The position numbers and the translations under genes were made by a program. The notes under the pieces are model-generated. The model was not told the DNA's origin, ran no database searches, and was given only the letters and a program-made list of their open reading frames with translations. This document shows, piece after piece, positions 40,404-49,872 of a stretch of 59,954 nucleotides of DNA. This stretch comes from Pseudomonadota bacterium (GTDB lineage Bacteria; Pseudomonadota; Gammaproteobacteria; Steroidobacterales; Steroidobacteraceae). Every line of letters starts with the position of its first letter. Within the stretch, counting starts at the first letter, position 1. The stretch covers positions 1 through 59,954 of the forward strand of contig CANHFH010000004.1 in NCBI GenBank assembly GCA_947459825.1. Direction: 5' to 3'.

Positions 40404-42008
40404 ATGGCGACCCAGGCAGCGACCGCGAACCTCCTTCCCAACCTCAGCGCCGGCCTCAAGCCGGTGATGCTGCTGGTCGGCCTCGCCGCCGCCGTGGCGC
40501 TCGGCGTCGGCGTCGTGCTGTGGTCGCAGGGCCCGACCTACAACCTGCTCTACGCGAACCTTGCGGACGAGGACGCCGCTGCGGTCACGCAGTCGTTGAC
40601 CGGCGCGGGGATCGAATACCGCATGGAGAACGGCACCGGTGCGATCTCGGTGCCCGCCGACAAGCTGAACGAGGCGCGGCTGCTGCTCGCCGGACAGGGC
40701 GTCATGCAGTCGGGCGGGTTCGCCAACCTCACCAAGGACGGCGGCCTCGGCGTCTCGCAGTTCATGGAGGGCGCACGCTACCAGCACGCGCTCGAGATCG
40801 AGCTCGCGCGCACCATCTCGAGCCTGCAGCAGGTCGCCGCCGCGCGCGTGCACATCGCGGTGCCTCGCAGTTCGAGCTTCGTGCGCGACCGCAGCCCCGG
40901 CAGCGCGAGCGTGTTCCTGCAACTCAAGCCCGGCCGCCGGCTCGCCTCCGAGCAGGTGACGGCGGTCGTCAACCTCGTCGCCTCCAGCCTGCCCGACATC
41001 GACGCTTCGCAGGTCACGGTGGTCGACCAGCAGGGACGGCTGCTGTCGTCGCCGCAGGGCCGCGACGACTTCGCGATCCGTGACCAACAGATCGAGTTCG
41101 CGCGGCAGTTGGAGGAGAGTTATTCGCAGCGCGTCGAGGCGCTGATCGCGCCGCTGGTCGGCGCCGGTCGCGTGCGCGCCGAGGTCAGCGCGCAGTTCGA
41201 CATGAGCGCCGTCGAGGAAGCGCGTGAGCAGTACAAGCCCGACAGCCAGGTCGTACGCAGCGAGCAGACCTCCGAGGACCGTCGCGGCGCGGGCGCCGCG
41301 GGCGGCGTCCCCGGCGCGCTCAGCAACCAGCCGCAGGGGCGGGCGCCGAACGCGCCGGCTGCGGGGGGTGAGGGCGGACAGAACGGCTCGACGCAGAGCA
41401 CACGCAACTACGAGATCGACCGCACGGTCGCCTACACGCGCCAACCCGCAGGCCGCCTCAAGCGCGTCTCGGTCGCGGTGCTGGTGGACAATGTTCAGGT
41501 CACCGGCAAGGACGGCAAGGTGACGGAGACGCCGCTCACGCAGGACCAGATCAACCGCATCACCACGCTGGTCAAGGACGCGGTCGGCTTCGACGCCGCT
41601 CGCGGCGACAGCGTCAACGTCATCAACAGCCCTTGGAGCGGCGATCCGCGGGTCGCGGCCGGGGAACTGGAGTCGCTGCCGTTCTGGGAGCGCGCATGGG
41701 CCCGCGACGCCGCCAAGATGCTGATCGGGCTCATCGTGCTGCTTGCGCTGGTGTTCACGGTGCTGCGGCCGATCGCGCGGCAGCTCGCCGGCACGCTCGG
41801 CGGCGGCGCGACGCTGATGCCGGATGCGCCGGCGCTGCCGGGTGCGGTCATGGCGATGGGCGAGGGCGGTCTGCCGGTCCCCGCCGGCGTCGCGCGGACG
41901 CAGGGCAGCGCCTACGAGGACCAGATCGCGCAGGCGCGGTCGCTCGTCAACGAGGACCCGGCGCGTGTCGCGCAGGTCGTGAAGAAGTGGGTGGCGACAG
42001 ATGGCTGA
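40404..42008 (+). CDS. fliF: flagellar MS-ring protein FliF
   Basis: A 534-residue inner-membrane ring protein. The N-terminal transmembrane helix lies at about residues 17-38 (PVMLLVGLAAAVALGVGVVLW), followed by the secretin-like ring-building domains (YNLLYANLADEDAAAV to VHIAVPRSSSFVRDRSPGSASVFL). A Gly/Asn/Gln-rich loop lies at about 290-330, and a second transmembrane helix at about 440-460 precedes the C-terminal FliG-binding tail. It overlaps fliG by 8 bases. Confidence 0.96.
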   Translation: MATQAATANLLPNLSAGLKPVMLLVGLAAAVALGVGVVLWSQGPTYNLLYANLADEDAAAVTQSLTGAGIEYRMENGTGAISVPADKLNEARLLLAGQGVMQSGGFANLTKDGGLGVSQFMEGARYQHALEIELARTISSLQQVAAARVHIAVPRSSSFVRDRSPGSASVFLQLKPGRRLASEQVTAVVNLVASSLPDIDASQVTVVDQQGRLLSSPQGRDDFAIRDQQIEFARQLEESYSQRVEALIAPLVGAGRVRAEVSAQFDMSAVEEAREQYKPDSQVVRSEQTSEDRRGAGAAGGVPGALSNQPQGRAPNAPAAGGEGGQNGSTQSTRNYEIDRTVAYTRQPAGRLKRVSVAVLVDNVQVTGKDGKVTETPLTQDQINRITTLVKDAVGFDAARGDSVNVINSPWSGDPRVAAGELESLPFWERAWARDAAKMLIGLIVLLALVFTVLRPIARQLAGTLGGGATLMPDAPALPGAVMAMGEGGLPVPAGVARTQGSAYEDQIAQARSLVNEDPARVAQVVKKWVATDG

Positions 42009-43020
42009 CGGATTCCAGGGCGGCATGTCGCGCACCGGCGTCGACCGCGCGGCGATCTTCCTCCTGACGCTCGGCGAGAAGGAGGCCGCGGAGGTGCTGC
42101 GGCACATGACGCCGCAGGACGTGCAGCGCGTCGGCACCGCGATGGCGCAGATCGCCGATGTGAGCCGCGACGAGGTCACGGGCGTGGTGTCGGACTTCAT
42201 GTCGGAGGCCGAACGCCAGACCTCGCTCGGCACCGGCAACGCGGATTTCGTGCGCAAGGCGCTCATCGACGCTATGGGCGAGCACCAGGCCGCAGACCTG
42301 CTCGACCAGATCCTGCTCGGTCGCGCGAGCAAGGGCCTGGAGTCGTTGAAGTGGATGGAACCGAAGGCGGTGGTCGACCTGATCCGCCACGAGCATCCGC
42401 AGATCGTGGCCCTCGTGCTCTCCTATCTGCCGGCCGAGAAGGCGGCGAAGATCTTGGCGCTGCTCCCCGAGGAGTCGCGCGGCGACCTGATGTTGCGCGT
42501 CGCGACGCTCGAGGGCATCCAGCCTGCGGCCCTCGCCGAGCTCGACCAGGTCATGGAGCGGCAGTTCCAGGGGGCCGGTCGGGTGCAGGCCGCGGGCTTC
42601 GGCGGGCCGAAATCGGTGGCCGATATCCTCAACGTCCTCGGGCCGAAGGCCGAGCCGCCGATCATGGGAGAGATAGCCGCCGCGGACGAGGAGCTGGGCG
42701 CGCGGATCGCGGACCTCATGTACACCTTCGATGACCTCGTCGGCCTCGAGGACCGCGGCATGCAGGAGCTGCTGCGCCAGGTGCCGAGCGACAAGCTGCT
42801 GCTCGCCCTGAAGGCGGTCGACGATGCGCTCAAGGAGAAGATCTTCAAGAACATGTCGCAGCGCGCCGCCGAGATGCTGAGGGACGACCTCGAAGCGCGA
42901 GGACCGGTGCGGCTCGCGGAGGTCGAAGCGGCGCAGAAGGAGATCGTCGGCGCAGCGCGCAAGCTGGCCGAGGAGGGCACGATCAACCTCGGCGCCCGGG
43001 GCGGCGACGAGTATGTCTGA
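42001..43020 (+). CDS. fliG: flagellar motor switch protein FliG
   Basis: A 339-residue C-ring protein that interacts with the stator and sets rotation direction. It has the FliF-binding N-terminal domain (DRAAIFLLTLGEKEAAEVLRHM), the middle EHPQ motif (LIRHEHPQIVALVLSYL) and the C-terminal charged helix that meets MotA (LKEKIFKNMSQRAAEMLRDDLE, then ARGPVRLAEVEAAQKEIV). Overlaps of 8 bases with fliF and fliH indicate coupling. Confidence 0.97.
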   Translation: MADGFQGGMSRTGVDRAAIFLLTLGEKEAAEVLRHMTPQDVQRVGTAMAQIADVSRDEVTGVVSDFMSEAERQTSLGTGNADFVRKALIDAMGEHQAADLLDQILLGRASKGLESLKWMEPKAVVDLIRHEHPQIVALVLSYLPAEKAAKILALLPEESRGDLMLRVATLEGIQPAALAELDQVMERQFQGAGRVQAAGFGGPKSVADILNVLGPKAEPPIMGEIAAADEELGARIADLMYTFDDLVGLEDRGMQELLRQVPSDKLLLALKAVDDALKEKIFKNMSQRAAEMLRDDLEARGPVRLAEVEAAQKEIVGAARKLAEEGTINLGARGGDEYV

Positions 43021-43738
43021 TCCGCTGCGCAAGGGCGCGGCGGGGAGCGGCGCCGACGACGCGGCGGCGGGCGCCTCATGGTCGCCGCCGTCCATCGCCG
43101 GTCCGCTGATCACCTTCCGCGGCAAGCAGACCGCGGCGTCCTCGCTTCAGGACGATGTCCGCATCGCGCGCGAGGCCGGCTTCGACCGCGGCCGCAGCGA
43201 AGGTCTCGCCGCCGCTGCGGCCGAGATCGCACAGCGCATCGCCGACCTCGAGTCGCGAAGACAGCTGCTCGACGGACTCGCGCGCCAGATGGTCGCGCCG
43301 CTCGAGCGCTGCGATGATGAGACCGCCGAGGAGATGGCGCGGCTCGCCCTCACGGTCGGCGCGCAGCTCGCCCGTCGCGAACTCGCCCTCGATCCACGGC
43401 AGGTCATCGCCATCCTCCGCGAGTGCCTGCCCTCGCTGCCGTCATCGGCGCGCGAGGTCCGCATCCACATGCATCCGCGCGACGCGGCCGTCCTGCGCCA
43501 CGAACTCGACGGCAGCGGTGAGGGCGCGGCGTGGACGCTGGTCGAGGATCCCATCATGTCGCGCGGCGGCTGCCGCATCGAAGCCGAAGCGTCGCGCATC
43601 GACGCGCGCCTCGAGTCGCGGGTCGCCATGGTGATCGCGACGGTGCTCGGTGACGAGCGCAGCGACCCGCGCGGCAGCGAGGTCCTGCCGCCGATGCCCG
43701 AGATGACCCCAGCGAAGCCGCGGGGGAAAGCCCCTTGA
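43013..43738 (+). CDS. fliH: flagellar assembly protein FliH
   Basis: A 241-residue stator-like regulator of the export ATPase FliI. The N-terminal region is variable and Ala-rich; the central coiled-coil part contains [31 protein letters not shown], and the C-terminal domain ([25 protein letters not shown]) resembles the FliH/V-ATPase E fold. It overlaps fliG by 8 bases and fliI by four, as usual. Confidence 0.92.
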   Translation: MSDPLRKGAAGSGADDAAAGASWSPPSIAGPLITFRGKQTAASSLQDDVRIAREAGFDRGRSEGLAAAAAEIAQRIADLESRRQLLDGLARQMVAPLERCDDETAEEMARLALTVGAQLARRELALDPRQVIAILRECLPSLPSSAREVRIHMHPRDAAVLRHELDGSGEGAAWTLVEDPIMSRGGCRIEAEASRIDARLESRVAMVIATVLGDERSDPRGSEVLPPMPEMTPAKPRGKAP

Positions 43739-45069
43739 ACGCACCCGCCTTCTCCACGCGTCTGCGCGTTTACCGGTCGCGTGCGTCGACGCTGCAGCTG
43801 CCACCCGTCGAGGGTCGGCTGACCCGTCTGATCGGGCTGATGCTGGAGGCACGCGGTTGTCACGCGGCGGTCGGCGACCGCTGCATGCTGCTCTCCGGCA
43901 ACGGCGCGCGCACGGAGGCCGAGGTGGTCGGGTTCTCGGGCGATCGGCTGATGCTGATGCCCACCGGTCACGCCGATGGGCTCGAACCGGACACCCGCGT
44001 GGTGCCGACCCGCCGTTCCGGCACCGTCGCGGTGGGCGATGCGCTGCTCGGCCGCATCGTCGACGGCGCGGGCACGCCGCTCGACGGCCTCGGTCCGCTC
44101 GCATGCGACACGCAGCGCCGCCTCGGCGGTGAGGCCATCAACCCCCTGGAGCGCGACCCGATCGGCGAGCCGCTGGATGTCGGCGTGCGCGCGATCAACG
44201 CGGCGCTCACCGTCGGCCGCGGCCAGCGCATCGGTCTGTTCGCGGGCAGCGGCGTCGGCAAGAGCGTGCTGCTCGGCATGATGGCGCGCCACACCGCCGC
44301 CGATGTCATCGTGGTCGGCCTGATCGGCGAGCGCGGCCGCGAGGTCAAGGAATTCGTCGAACGCATCCTCGGTCCGCGCGACCGCTCCCGCGCCGTGGTG
44401 GTCGCCGCGCCCGCGGACGCGCCGCCGCTGTTGCGCATGCAGGGCGCCTGGCTCGCCACCGCGGTCGCCGAACATTTCCGCGACCAGGGACGCTCGGTGC
44501 TGCTGCTCATGGATTCGCTGACGCGCTTCGCGCAGGCGCAGCGCGAGATCGGTCTCGCCGTGGGCGAGGCGCCGGCGACCAAGGGCTATCCGCCGTCGGT
44601 GTTCGCACGCCTGCCGCAGCTCGTCGAGCGCGCGGGCAACGGCCGCGCGGGCGGCGGCTCGATCACGGCCTTCTACACGGTGCTGACCGAAGGCGACGAC
44701 CAGCAGGACCCGATCGCCGACTCCGCCCGCGCCATCCTCGACGGCCACATCGTGCTGTCGCGGCGCATCGCCGAGTCCGGTCACTACCCCGCCATCGACA
44801 TCGAGGCGTCCATCAGCCGCGTGATGAACGAGGTCGTCCCGCGCTCCCAGTGGGAGGCGGCACGCCAGCTGCGCGAGCTGATGTCGACCTTCAACCAGTC
44901 CCGCGAGCTCGTGAACCTCGGGGCCTGGAAGCCGGGCGCCAACCCGGTGCTGGACCGTGCGGTGGCGCTCTGGCCGCGCATCCAGCAGTTGCTGGCGCAG
45001 CGGCCCGATGAACGGGCGGGTTATGTGGACAGCGTCACGGAACTGCAGCGTCTGATGGGCGAGTCTTGA
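43735..45069 (+). CDS. fliI: flagellum-specific ATP synthase-like export ATPase FliI
   Basis: A 444-residue F1-beta-like ATPase powering substrate unfolding at the export gate. The nucleotide P-loop GSGVGKS lies at residues 171-177 in [15 protein letters not shown]; the [21 protein letters not shown] signature and [20 protein letters not shown] follow. The start is TTG 43735, overlapping the fliH stop. The usual catalytic Glu lies in [13 protein letters not shown]. Confidence 0.96.
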   Translation: MNAPAFSTRLRVYRSRASTLQLPPVEGRLTRLIGLMLEARGCHAAVGDRCMLLSGNGARTEAEVVGFSGDRLMLMPTGHADGLEPDTRVVPTRRSGTVAVGDALLGRIVDGAGTPLDGLGPLACDTQRRLGGEAINPLERDPIGEPLDVGVRAINAALTVGRGQRIGLFAGSGVGKSVLLGMMARHTAADVIVVGLIGERGREVKEFVERILGPRDRSRAVVVAAPADAPPLLRMQGAWLATAVAEHFRDQGRSVLLLMDSLTRFAQAQREIGLAVGEAPATKGYPPSVFARLPQLVERAGNGRAGGGSITAFYTVLTEGDDQQDPIADSARAILDGHIVLSRRIAESGHYPAIDIEASISRVMNEVVPRSQWEAARQLRELMSTFNQSRELVNLGAWKPGANPVLDRAVALWPRIQQLLAQRPDERAGYVDSVTELQRLMGES

Positions 45070-45086
45070 GCGGAACGGAGGTCTGA

Positions 45087-45536
45087 GTGAAGCGCGAACA
45101 ACGGATCGATGGCTATCGGACGGGCCTGCAGGGCACCGAGCGTGAGCGCGCGGCGCTCGCGCAGCTCGCCGACCAACGCGTGCGCGAGGCGCGCACCCGG
45201 CTCGAGGAGCTGGAGCGGTATCGGCGCGACTACCAGTCCGGTCTCGGCCAGCGCGTCGCGGGCGGCATCGCAGGGCCTGCGCTGCGGGACTACCACGCGT
45301 TCCTCGGCCGGCTCGGCGAGGCCATCGTCGCGCAGCGGCAGGTGATCGCGCGTTGTGAATCCGAGCGCGAGTTCGATCAGGCGCGCTGGCGCGAGATCGC
45401 CGTACAGCTGAAGGCCGTGTCCGCCGTCGTCGAGCGGTGGCGCAGCGAAGAGCGCGTCATCGAGGGGCGCGCCGAACAGCGCGCGATCGACGAGCGGGCG
45501 ACGCTTGCCCGCCATGCCGCGACCGCCGAGGTCTGA
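45087..45536 (+). CDS. fliJ: flagellar export protein FliJ
   Basis: A 149-residue, strongly charged, all-helical protein expected to form an antiparallel coiled coil like the F1 gamma stalk. The sequence is Arg/Glu/Gln-rich throughout (EARTRLEELERYRRDYQSGL) and residues fit FliJ length (about 147). GTG 45087 is preceded by GGAGG. Identification rests on size, coiled-coil character and position between fliI and fliK. Confidence 0.9.
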   Translation: MKREQRIDGYRTGLQGTERERAALAQLADQRVREARTRLEELERYRRDYQSGLGQRVAGGIAGPALRDYHAFLGRLGEAIVAQRQVIARCESEREFDQARWREIAVQLKAVSAVVERWRSEERVIEGRAEQRAIDERATLARHAATAEV

Positions 45537-45539
45537 CGC

Positions 45540-47378
45540 GTGAAGCTGCCGTCGTTCCTCTCGCTCGACCGCGGGGGGACCACCTCGACGGTCCCGCAGG
45601 CGGTCCGCGGCGGTCATGACTCCGCCGTCGCGGTCGACGAGGCGGGCCGACACATGGACGTGCTGTCGATGCCGGACCCCGGCGCGATATCGGCAGCGAC
45701 GTGGCTGTCGGCGGATACCTTCGCCGACGTGATCGCTAGGCGCGAGCCGTACCCGCGTGACGATGCGGGGTCCGACGCCACAGCGCCGGACGCAACAGCG
45801 TCGGACGCCACAGCGCCGGACGTCACCGTGCCGGACGTCATCGGCGCCGGCTCCGCAGCGCCGATCGACCTGCCGGCGTTCCTGCGGGTCCTGCCGACGG
45901 CAGGGGCGGCGGTCGCGGTCGCCGCGGGGCGCGAGCCCATCATGGCTACGGCAGTGCGCCGTCTGGCCGACACCGGTCCCAGGGTTGACGCTGCTGTGTC
46001 CTCCCGAGCACCGTCCCTGCCGAAGATCGCCTCGTTCCGGCTGCCGGCATTCCTGGCGGCCCGAGTTCCCCGGGAGGCCGATGGTGGCATCGGCGACGCG
46101 GACGGATCGATCGGGACATCCGCGGTGCTGCGCGAGGGTCTGCAGTCGCCGCTCCCCTCACGCTCCACGCGGCGAACGGACGCGCTCCCGCGCGCCGACG
46201 AAGCGATCCTTGCCGTCGACCCCGTCCGCACGGTGGGTCCGGAGACTTCGGAGGCAGCCGTGATCCCCCCGATGCCGGCCTCGGACGCGCCGGCGACGTA
46301 CCTCTTGCCCGACCCGGTCGCGGAGGCGCGACCGCGACGGGCCGAGACGGTTGCGCCGTCACCGCCCGCCGTCGCGGAGCCTGCGGCCCGGACGGATCGG
46401 GCGCTCGCAACAGCTATGGCGACGTCGTCTGCGCCGTCCGTTCCGCCGCCCACGTCCGTCGACATCCCGAAGGTATCCGCGCCAGCGGGTGCACCGGCTG
46501 CGGCAGTGCCTCGCAACGCGCCGCAGACGCCGCTTGTGGTGGGGCGGTCGCCCGTCGTTGAGCGGGCATCTGCCGGTGCAGCGAGGTCCGGTGTGCGGAC
46601 GTCCGACAACGCGCTGATCCCGACCGCGCCGACCTACCCATCCGATGCCGTCAAGCCGACGGCTGAAGGTGCGACGGCAAACGGATCCTCTCCGGTCGGC
46701 CGTCCCGATCCGATACGGGTGTCCGTGTCCTCAAGGGTCGAGGGGCGGCCCCGTAGCCTGATCACCTCGATGCTCCCGCTCGGCACTCTCCCGTCAGGTG
46801 CACCGATGATCCAGGATCCGGGCGCGGGGCGAACGGTACAGGTGCCGCGATCCGCGTCTCCAACGGAACCGCCTCCGATGTCGGTACCCACAGCGGTCGT
46901 GAGCGGTATCGCCGCGTCGCACATCAACGTGACGACTGAAGTCCCATCCGATGCACCCGCGGAGCCGGTGGGCAGCGAGGCCTGGCAGGACCAGCTCGGG
47001 GCGCAGTTGACGGTCATGGCCAACGGGGACGGTGTGACCGAGGCCGTCATGAAATTGGCACCGGAGGAACTCGGCGAACTCGAGATCCGGGTCGTAGTCC
47101 GCGATGGCGAGGCGGCGCTGCACTTCGGCGCCACCAATGCCGATACCCGTCAGGCCATCGAGAACGCTCAACCGCGCCTGCGAGAGCTATTCGCCAGCCA
47201 AGACATGGCAATATCGAATTTCAGTGTTTTTAGTAGTTTAAGCGGTAATCCTCAGTCTAGTTCTCGTCCCGGAGACGCACCGCCGCGCCCATCTAGAGCG
47301 GGCACCACGGCCCGCGCCGGGACCCAGATGCCGGTCACTGCACGGGTCGGGCATGGCATCGTCGATCTCTATGCTTGA
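45540..47378 (+). CDS. fliK: flagellar hook-length control protein FliK
   Basis: A 612-residue exported ruler that switches export specificity. The C-terminal Flg_hook domain is clear (about residues 490-570: MKLAPEELGELEIRVVVRDGEAALHF, RQAIENAQPRLRELF). About 480 residues before it are disordered, Ala/Pro/Thr/Val-rich. Two oddities are visible: the short motif LPxFL occurs three times (residues 3-7, 111-115, 168-172), and a five-unit 15-bp repeat encodes Asp-Ala-Thr-Ala-Pro-like pentapeptides. The codons near 47205-47270 are AT-rich (TTA, AGT, TCT), unlike the rest of the gene. It starts at GTG 45540. Confidence 0.9.
   Translation: MKLPSFLSLDRGGTTSTVPQAVRGGHDSAVAVDEAGRHMDVLSMPDPGAISAATWLSADTFADVIARREPYPRDDAGSDATAPDATASDATAPDVTVPDVIGAGSAAPIDLPAFLRVLPTAGAAVAVAAGREPIMATAVRRLADTGPRVDAAVSSRAPSLPKIASFRLPAFLAARVPREADGGIGDADGSIGTSAVLREGLQSPLPSRSTRRTDALPRADEAILAVDPVRTVGPETSEAAVIPPMPASDAPATYLLPDPVAEARPRRAETVAPSPPAVAEPAARTDRALATAMATSSAPSVPPPTSVDIPKVSAPAGAPAAAVPRNAPQTPLVVGRSPVVERASAGAARSGVRTSDNALIPTAPTYPSDAVKPTAEGATANGSSPVGRPDPIRVSVSSRVEGRPRSLITSMLPLGTLPSGAPMIQDPGAGRTVQVPRSASPTEPPPMSVPTAVVSGIAASHINVTTEVPSDAPAEPVGSEAWQDQLGAQLTVMANGDGVTEAVMKLAPEELGELEIRVVVRDGEAALHFGATNADTRQAIENAQPRLRELFASQDMAISNFSVFSSLSGNPQSSSRPGDAPPRPSRAGTTARAGTQMPVTARVGHGIVDLYA
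45771..45845 (+). repeat. 15-bp tandem repeat in fliK (five units)
   Basis: Five consecutive imperfect 15-bp units (first unit TCCGACGCCACAGCG) occupy 45771-45845 and stay in frame, encoding SDATA/PDATA/SDATA/PDVTV/PDVIG. Unit number could vary by slippage without breaking the frame, so it may change ruler length. Confidence 0.85.
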
Positions 47379-47390
47379 GGCAATGTGACC

Positions 47391-47407
47391 TTGGCACGCC
47401 ATTTGCT
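47391..47407 (+). promoter_or_regulatory. sigma-54 promoter of the fliL operon
   Basis: TTGGCACGCCATTTGCT is a full match to the sigma-54 consensus, with GG (47393-47394) and GC (47405-47406) 10 bases apart. It begins 13 bases after the fliK stop. Predicted +1 is about 47418, 29 bases before fliL. Confidence 0.92.
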
Positions 47408-47413
47408 TATATC

Positions 47414-47430
47414 ACCTGTGTCCAACAGGT
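47414..47430 (+). other. inverted repeat at the predicted fliL transcription start
   Basis: ACCTGT (47414-47419) and ACAGGT (47425-47430) are perfect inverted copies 5 bases apart, spanning the predicted +1 near 47418. Because initiation would cut the left arm, it is more likely a DNA operator than an RNA hairpin. The binding protein is unknown. Confidence 0.45.
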
Positions 47431-47446
47431 CAGATTCGGAGCAATC

Positions 47447-47974
47447 ATGGCGTCCAAACCCGCCGCTGCTGCTGCAGCCCCCGCCGCGACCGAAGTCGCC
47501 GGTGACGAGGGCGCTGCGGCTCCTAAGTCACGCAAGAAGCTGTTCCTGATCGTCGGCGCGGCCATCGCGCTCATCGGGATCGGCGTCGGCGGCTGGCTGT
47601 TCTGGCAGGGCAAGCAGGCCGAGGTCGCGAAGACCGCGCCGCCGCCGCCGTTGCCTCTCATCTATCTGGCGCTCGATCCGCCGTTCGTCGCCAACTTCGA
47701 GGACGGTCAGGCCGCGCGCTTCCTGCAGGTCGACGTGCGCGTCGCCAGCCGCGACGCCGAGACCATCGCGCTGATCCGCGACAACGCGCCGCTGCTGCGC
47801 AACGACCTCCTGATGCTCTACGGCGCGCAGGACGCGACCGAACTCGGCAACCGCGCGGGCAAGGACCGGCTGCGCGCCGAGTCGCTCGCGACCGTGCGCC
47901 GGATCGTGAAGTCGCTCGGCGGCAAGCCCGAGTCCGTCGAAGCGGTGCTGTTCGCCAGCTTCGTGATGCAGTGA
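47447..47974 (+). CDS. fliL: flagellar basal body-associated protein FliL
   Basis: A 175-residue single-span inner-membrane protein that surrounds the stator. ATG 47447 is chosen (MASKPAAAAAAPAATEV); an upstream in-frame ATG lies in the sigma-54 promoter region and is rejected. One transmembrane helix (about residues 30-52, FLIVGAAIALIGIGVGGWLFW) precedes the periplasmic FliL domain (LDPPFVANFEDGQAARFLQVDVRV to AVLFASFVMQ). It leads the fliLMNOPQR-flhBA unit. Confidence 0.95.
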   Translation: MASKPAAAAAAPAATEVAGDEGAAAPKSRKKLFLIVGAAIALIGIGVGGWLFWQGKQAEVAKTAPPPPLPLIYLALDPPFVANFEDGQAARFLQVDVRVASRDAETIALIRDNAPLLRNDLLMLYGAQDATELGNRAGKDRLRAESLATVRRIVKSLGGKPESVEAVLFASFVMQ

Positions 47975-47984
47975 GGGCGCCACG

Positions 47985-48989
47985 ATGGCCAGCGAACCGG
48001 TGCTGAACCAGGAGGAGGTCGACGCGCTGCTCACCGGCATGAACGAGGGCCGGGTGAGCACCGACGGCGGTGGTGCGGGCGGTGAGGCGCGCCGTTATGC
48101 GCTCGGCCGCGAGGCACGGATCGTGCGCGACCGGCTCCCGACCCTCGAACTCATCCACCAACGGTTCGGGCCGCTCTACCGAGCGAGCCTCGGCGGCATC
48201 CTGCGACGCTCGGTCGGCCTGTCGGTCGGCGCGCTGCGTACCATGAAGTTCTCCGACTACCTCGCCACATTGCCGATGCCGAGCAGCGTAAATGTGCTGC
48301 GCCTCGCGCCGCTGCGCGGACCGGGCCTGTTGGTGCTGCCGTCCGGGATCGTCAGCGCCGTGGTCGAGAACTTCTTCGGCGGCAAGGGCCGCAAGGCCCG
48401 CATCGCAGGCCGCGACTTCACCGCTGCCGAGGAGCGCGTGGTGGCGCTGCTGCGCGATGCCGCGTGCAGCGATCTTGCCGCGGCCTGGTCCAAGGTGCAC
48501 GCGCTGCGCATCGAATGCATCGCCAGCGAATGCGATCCGCAGTTCGCGGCCGTGCTGCCCGCCAACGAGGCGTTGCTGGTCGCCGATTTCGAGGTCGACA
48601 TCGACGGCACGGCCGAGTCGCTGCAGGTGGTGCTGCCCTACGCGACCATCGAACCCTTGCGGGAGATCCTGGGCGGCGGCGTACGCCAGGAGCGGCCGCA
48701 GGACGCCGAGCGTTGGGCTAAGAGTCTGCGCGAGGAGATCGAGGACGCCGAGGTCGAGCTCACCACCGTGGTCGGTCGCGCGCAGGTGCGGCTCTCGGAG
48801 CTGCTCGACTTCCGTCCGGGCGACATCATCCCCTGCGACTTCAGCGGTCGCGTGACCGTCTTCGCCGAGGACGTGCCGGTGCTGCGCGGCCAGTTCGGCG
48901 TGTCGCGCGGCCAGCAGTCCGTGAAGGTCGAGGAGCGGCTGCTGCGCGGCCGCTCGATCGACGTCCCCCCCTCGAACACCCGCCAATGA
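47985..48989 (+). CDS. fliM: flagellar motor switch protein FliM
   Basis: A 334-residue C-ring protein that binds CheY-P. The N-terminal CheY-binding helix is LNQEEVDALLTGMN. The middle domain starts LPTLELIHQRFGPLYRASLGGILRRSV, and the C-terminal SpoA-like domain has LLDFRPGDIIPCDFSGRVTVFAEDVPVLRG. fliN follows after 26 bases. The intact CheY-binding helix implies a chemotaxis system elsewhere, since no che genes are in the window. Confidence 0.96.
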   Translation: MASEPVLNQEEVDALLTGMNEGRVSTDGGGAGGEARRYALGREARIVRDRLPTLELIHQRFGPLYRASLGGILRRSVGLSVGALRTMKFSDYLATLPMPSSVNVLRLAPLRGPGLLVLPSGIVSAVVENFFGGKGRKARIAGRDFTAAEERVVALLRDAACSDLAAAWSKVHALRIECIASECDPQFAAVLPANEALLVADFEVDIDGTAESLQVVLPYATIEPLREILGGGVRQERPQDAERWAKSLREEIEDAEVELTTVVGRAQVRLSELLDFRPGDIIPCDFSGRVTVFAEDVPVLRGQFGVSRGQQSVKVEERLLRGRSIDVPPSNTRQ

Positions 48990-49015
48990 ACCTTGGCTGA
49001 TCCATCGGAGCGAGC

Positions 49016-49387
49016 ATGAACGAACCCATCGACCCCGCGGGCGCAGAGCTCGCTTCCTTCGACCGGCTGACCGCCGATCCCTCGGCTGCTGCCGGCGCGA
49101 TGGCCGCGGCGCCGGGCGGCTCGGGGGACGTGAACCTCGAGGTCATCCTCGAGGTGCCCGTGACGCTGTCGATGGAGGTCGGCCGCACCCGCATCCCGAT
49201 CCGCAACCTGTTGCAGCTCAACCAGGGCTCCGTCGTCGAGCTCGACCGGGCCGCCGGCGAGCCGCTCGACGTGTTCGTCAACGGCACGCTCGTCGCCCAC
49301 GGCGAGGTGGTCGTGGTCAACGACAAGTTCGGCATCCGCCTCACCGATGTGGTGAGCCCGGCCGAGCGCATCCGCAAGCTCAAGTGA
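49016..49387 (+). CDS. fliN: flagellar motor switch protein FliN
   Basis: A 123-residue C-ring protein with the SpoA domain ([44 protein letters not shown]) and the typical ending [10 protein letters not shown]. Its first 40 residues are variable and Ala-rich. It associates with FliM and FliH at the base of the motor. The stop overlaps the fliO GTG by four bases. Confidence 0.96.
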   Translation: MNEPIDPAGAELASFDRLTADPSAAAGAMAAAPGGSGDVNLEVILEVPVTLSMEVGRTRIPIRNLLQLNQGSVVELDRAAGEPLDVFVNGTLVAHGEVVVVNDKFGIRLTDVVSPAERIRKLK

Positions 49388-49872
49388 TCCGCTCGGTGCG
49401 CACCCTGCCGATCATCGTCGCGACGCTGGCCGCTGCCGCGCCGGCGTGGTCCGCCGATCCTGCGGCGCCCGCGACCGGTGGGCGTTTCGCCGCCCCCGGC
49501 ATGGCGGCAGCGGGCGAGTCCGCGACGGTGGGCGGCGGTGCGATGCAGGTGCTCCTGTCGTTGGCCATCGTGGTCGGCGCGATCGTCCTGCTCGGATGGC
49601 TGACGCGCCGGATACGAGCCATGCCCCGCGGCCGCAGCGGTGCGCTGCGCGTCGTGGACGAGATCGCGCTCGGCGCCAAGGAGAGGGCGGTGGTGCTCGA
49701 GATCGACGGTCAGCGGCTCGTGCTCGGCGTGGGCGAGGGCAGGGTGTCGCTCCTGCACCGCGGCGAGGCTGCGTGCGCGCCGTCGGCCTCGATCGGGCCC
49801 CCGGACGCTGCATCCGCTGCGCCCGAGACCCCGCGTTTCGCGGACCTCCTCGGCAAGGCGCTCGGCAGATGA
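49384..49872 (+). CDS. fliO: flagellar biosynthesis protein FliO
   Basis: A 162-residue membrane protein that helps FliP assemble the export gate. A likely N-terminal signal-like segment (residues 1-23) is followed by a membrane helix (about 55-75, [20 protein letters not shown]) and the cytoplasmic FliO domain ([34 protein letters not shown]). It starts at GTG 49384 and overlaps fliP by ATGA. Sequence is poorly conserved, but position and architecture agree. Confidence 0.92.
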   Translation: MIRSVRTLPIIVATLAAAAPAWSADPAAPATGGRFAAPGMAAAGESATVGGGAMQVLLSLAIVVGAIVLLGWLTRRIRAMPRGRSGALRVVDEIALGAKERAVVLEIDGQRLVLGVGEGRVSLLHRGEAACAPSASIGPPDAASAAPETPRFADLLGKALGR

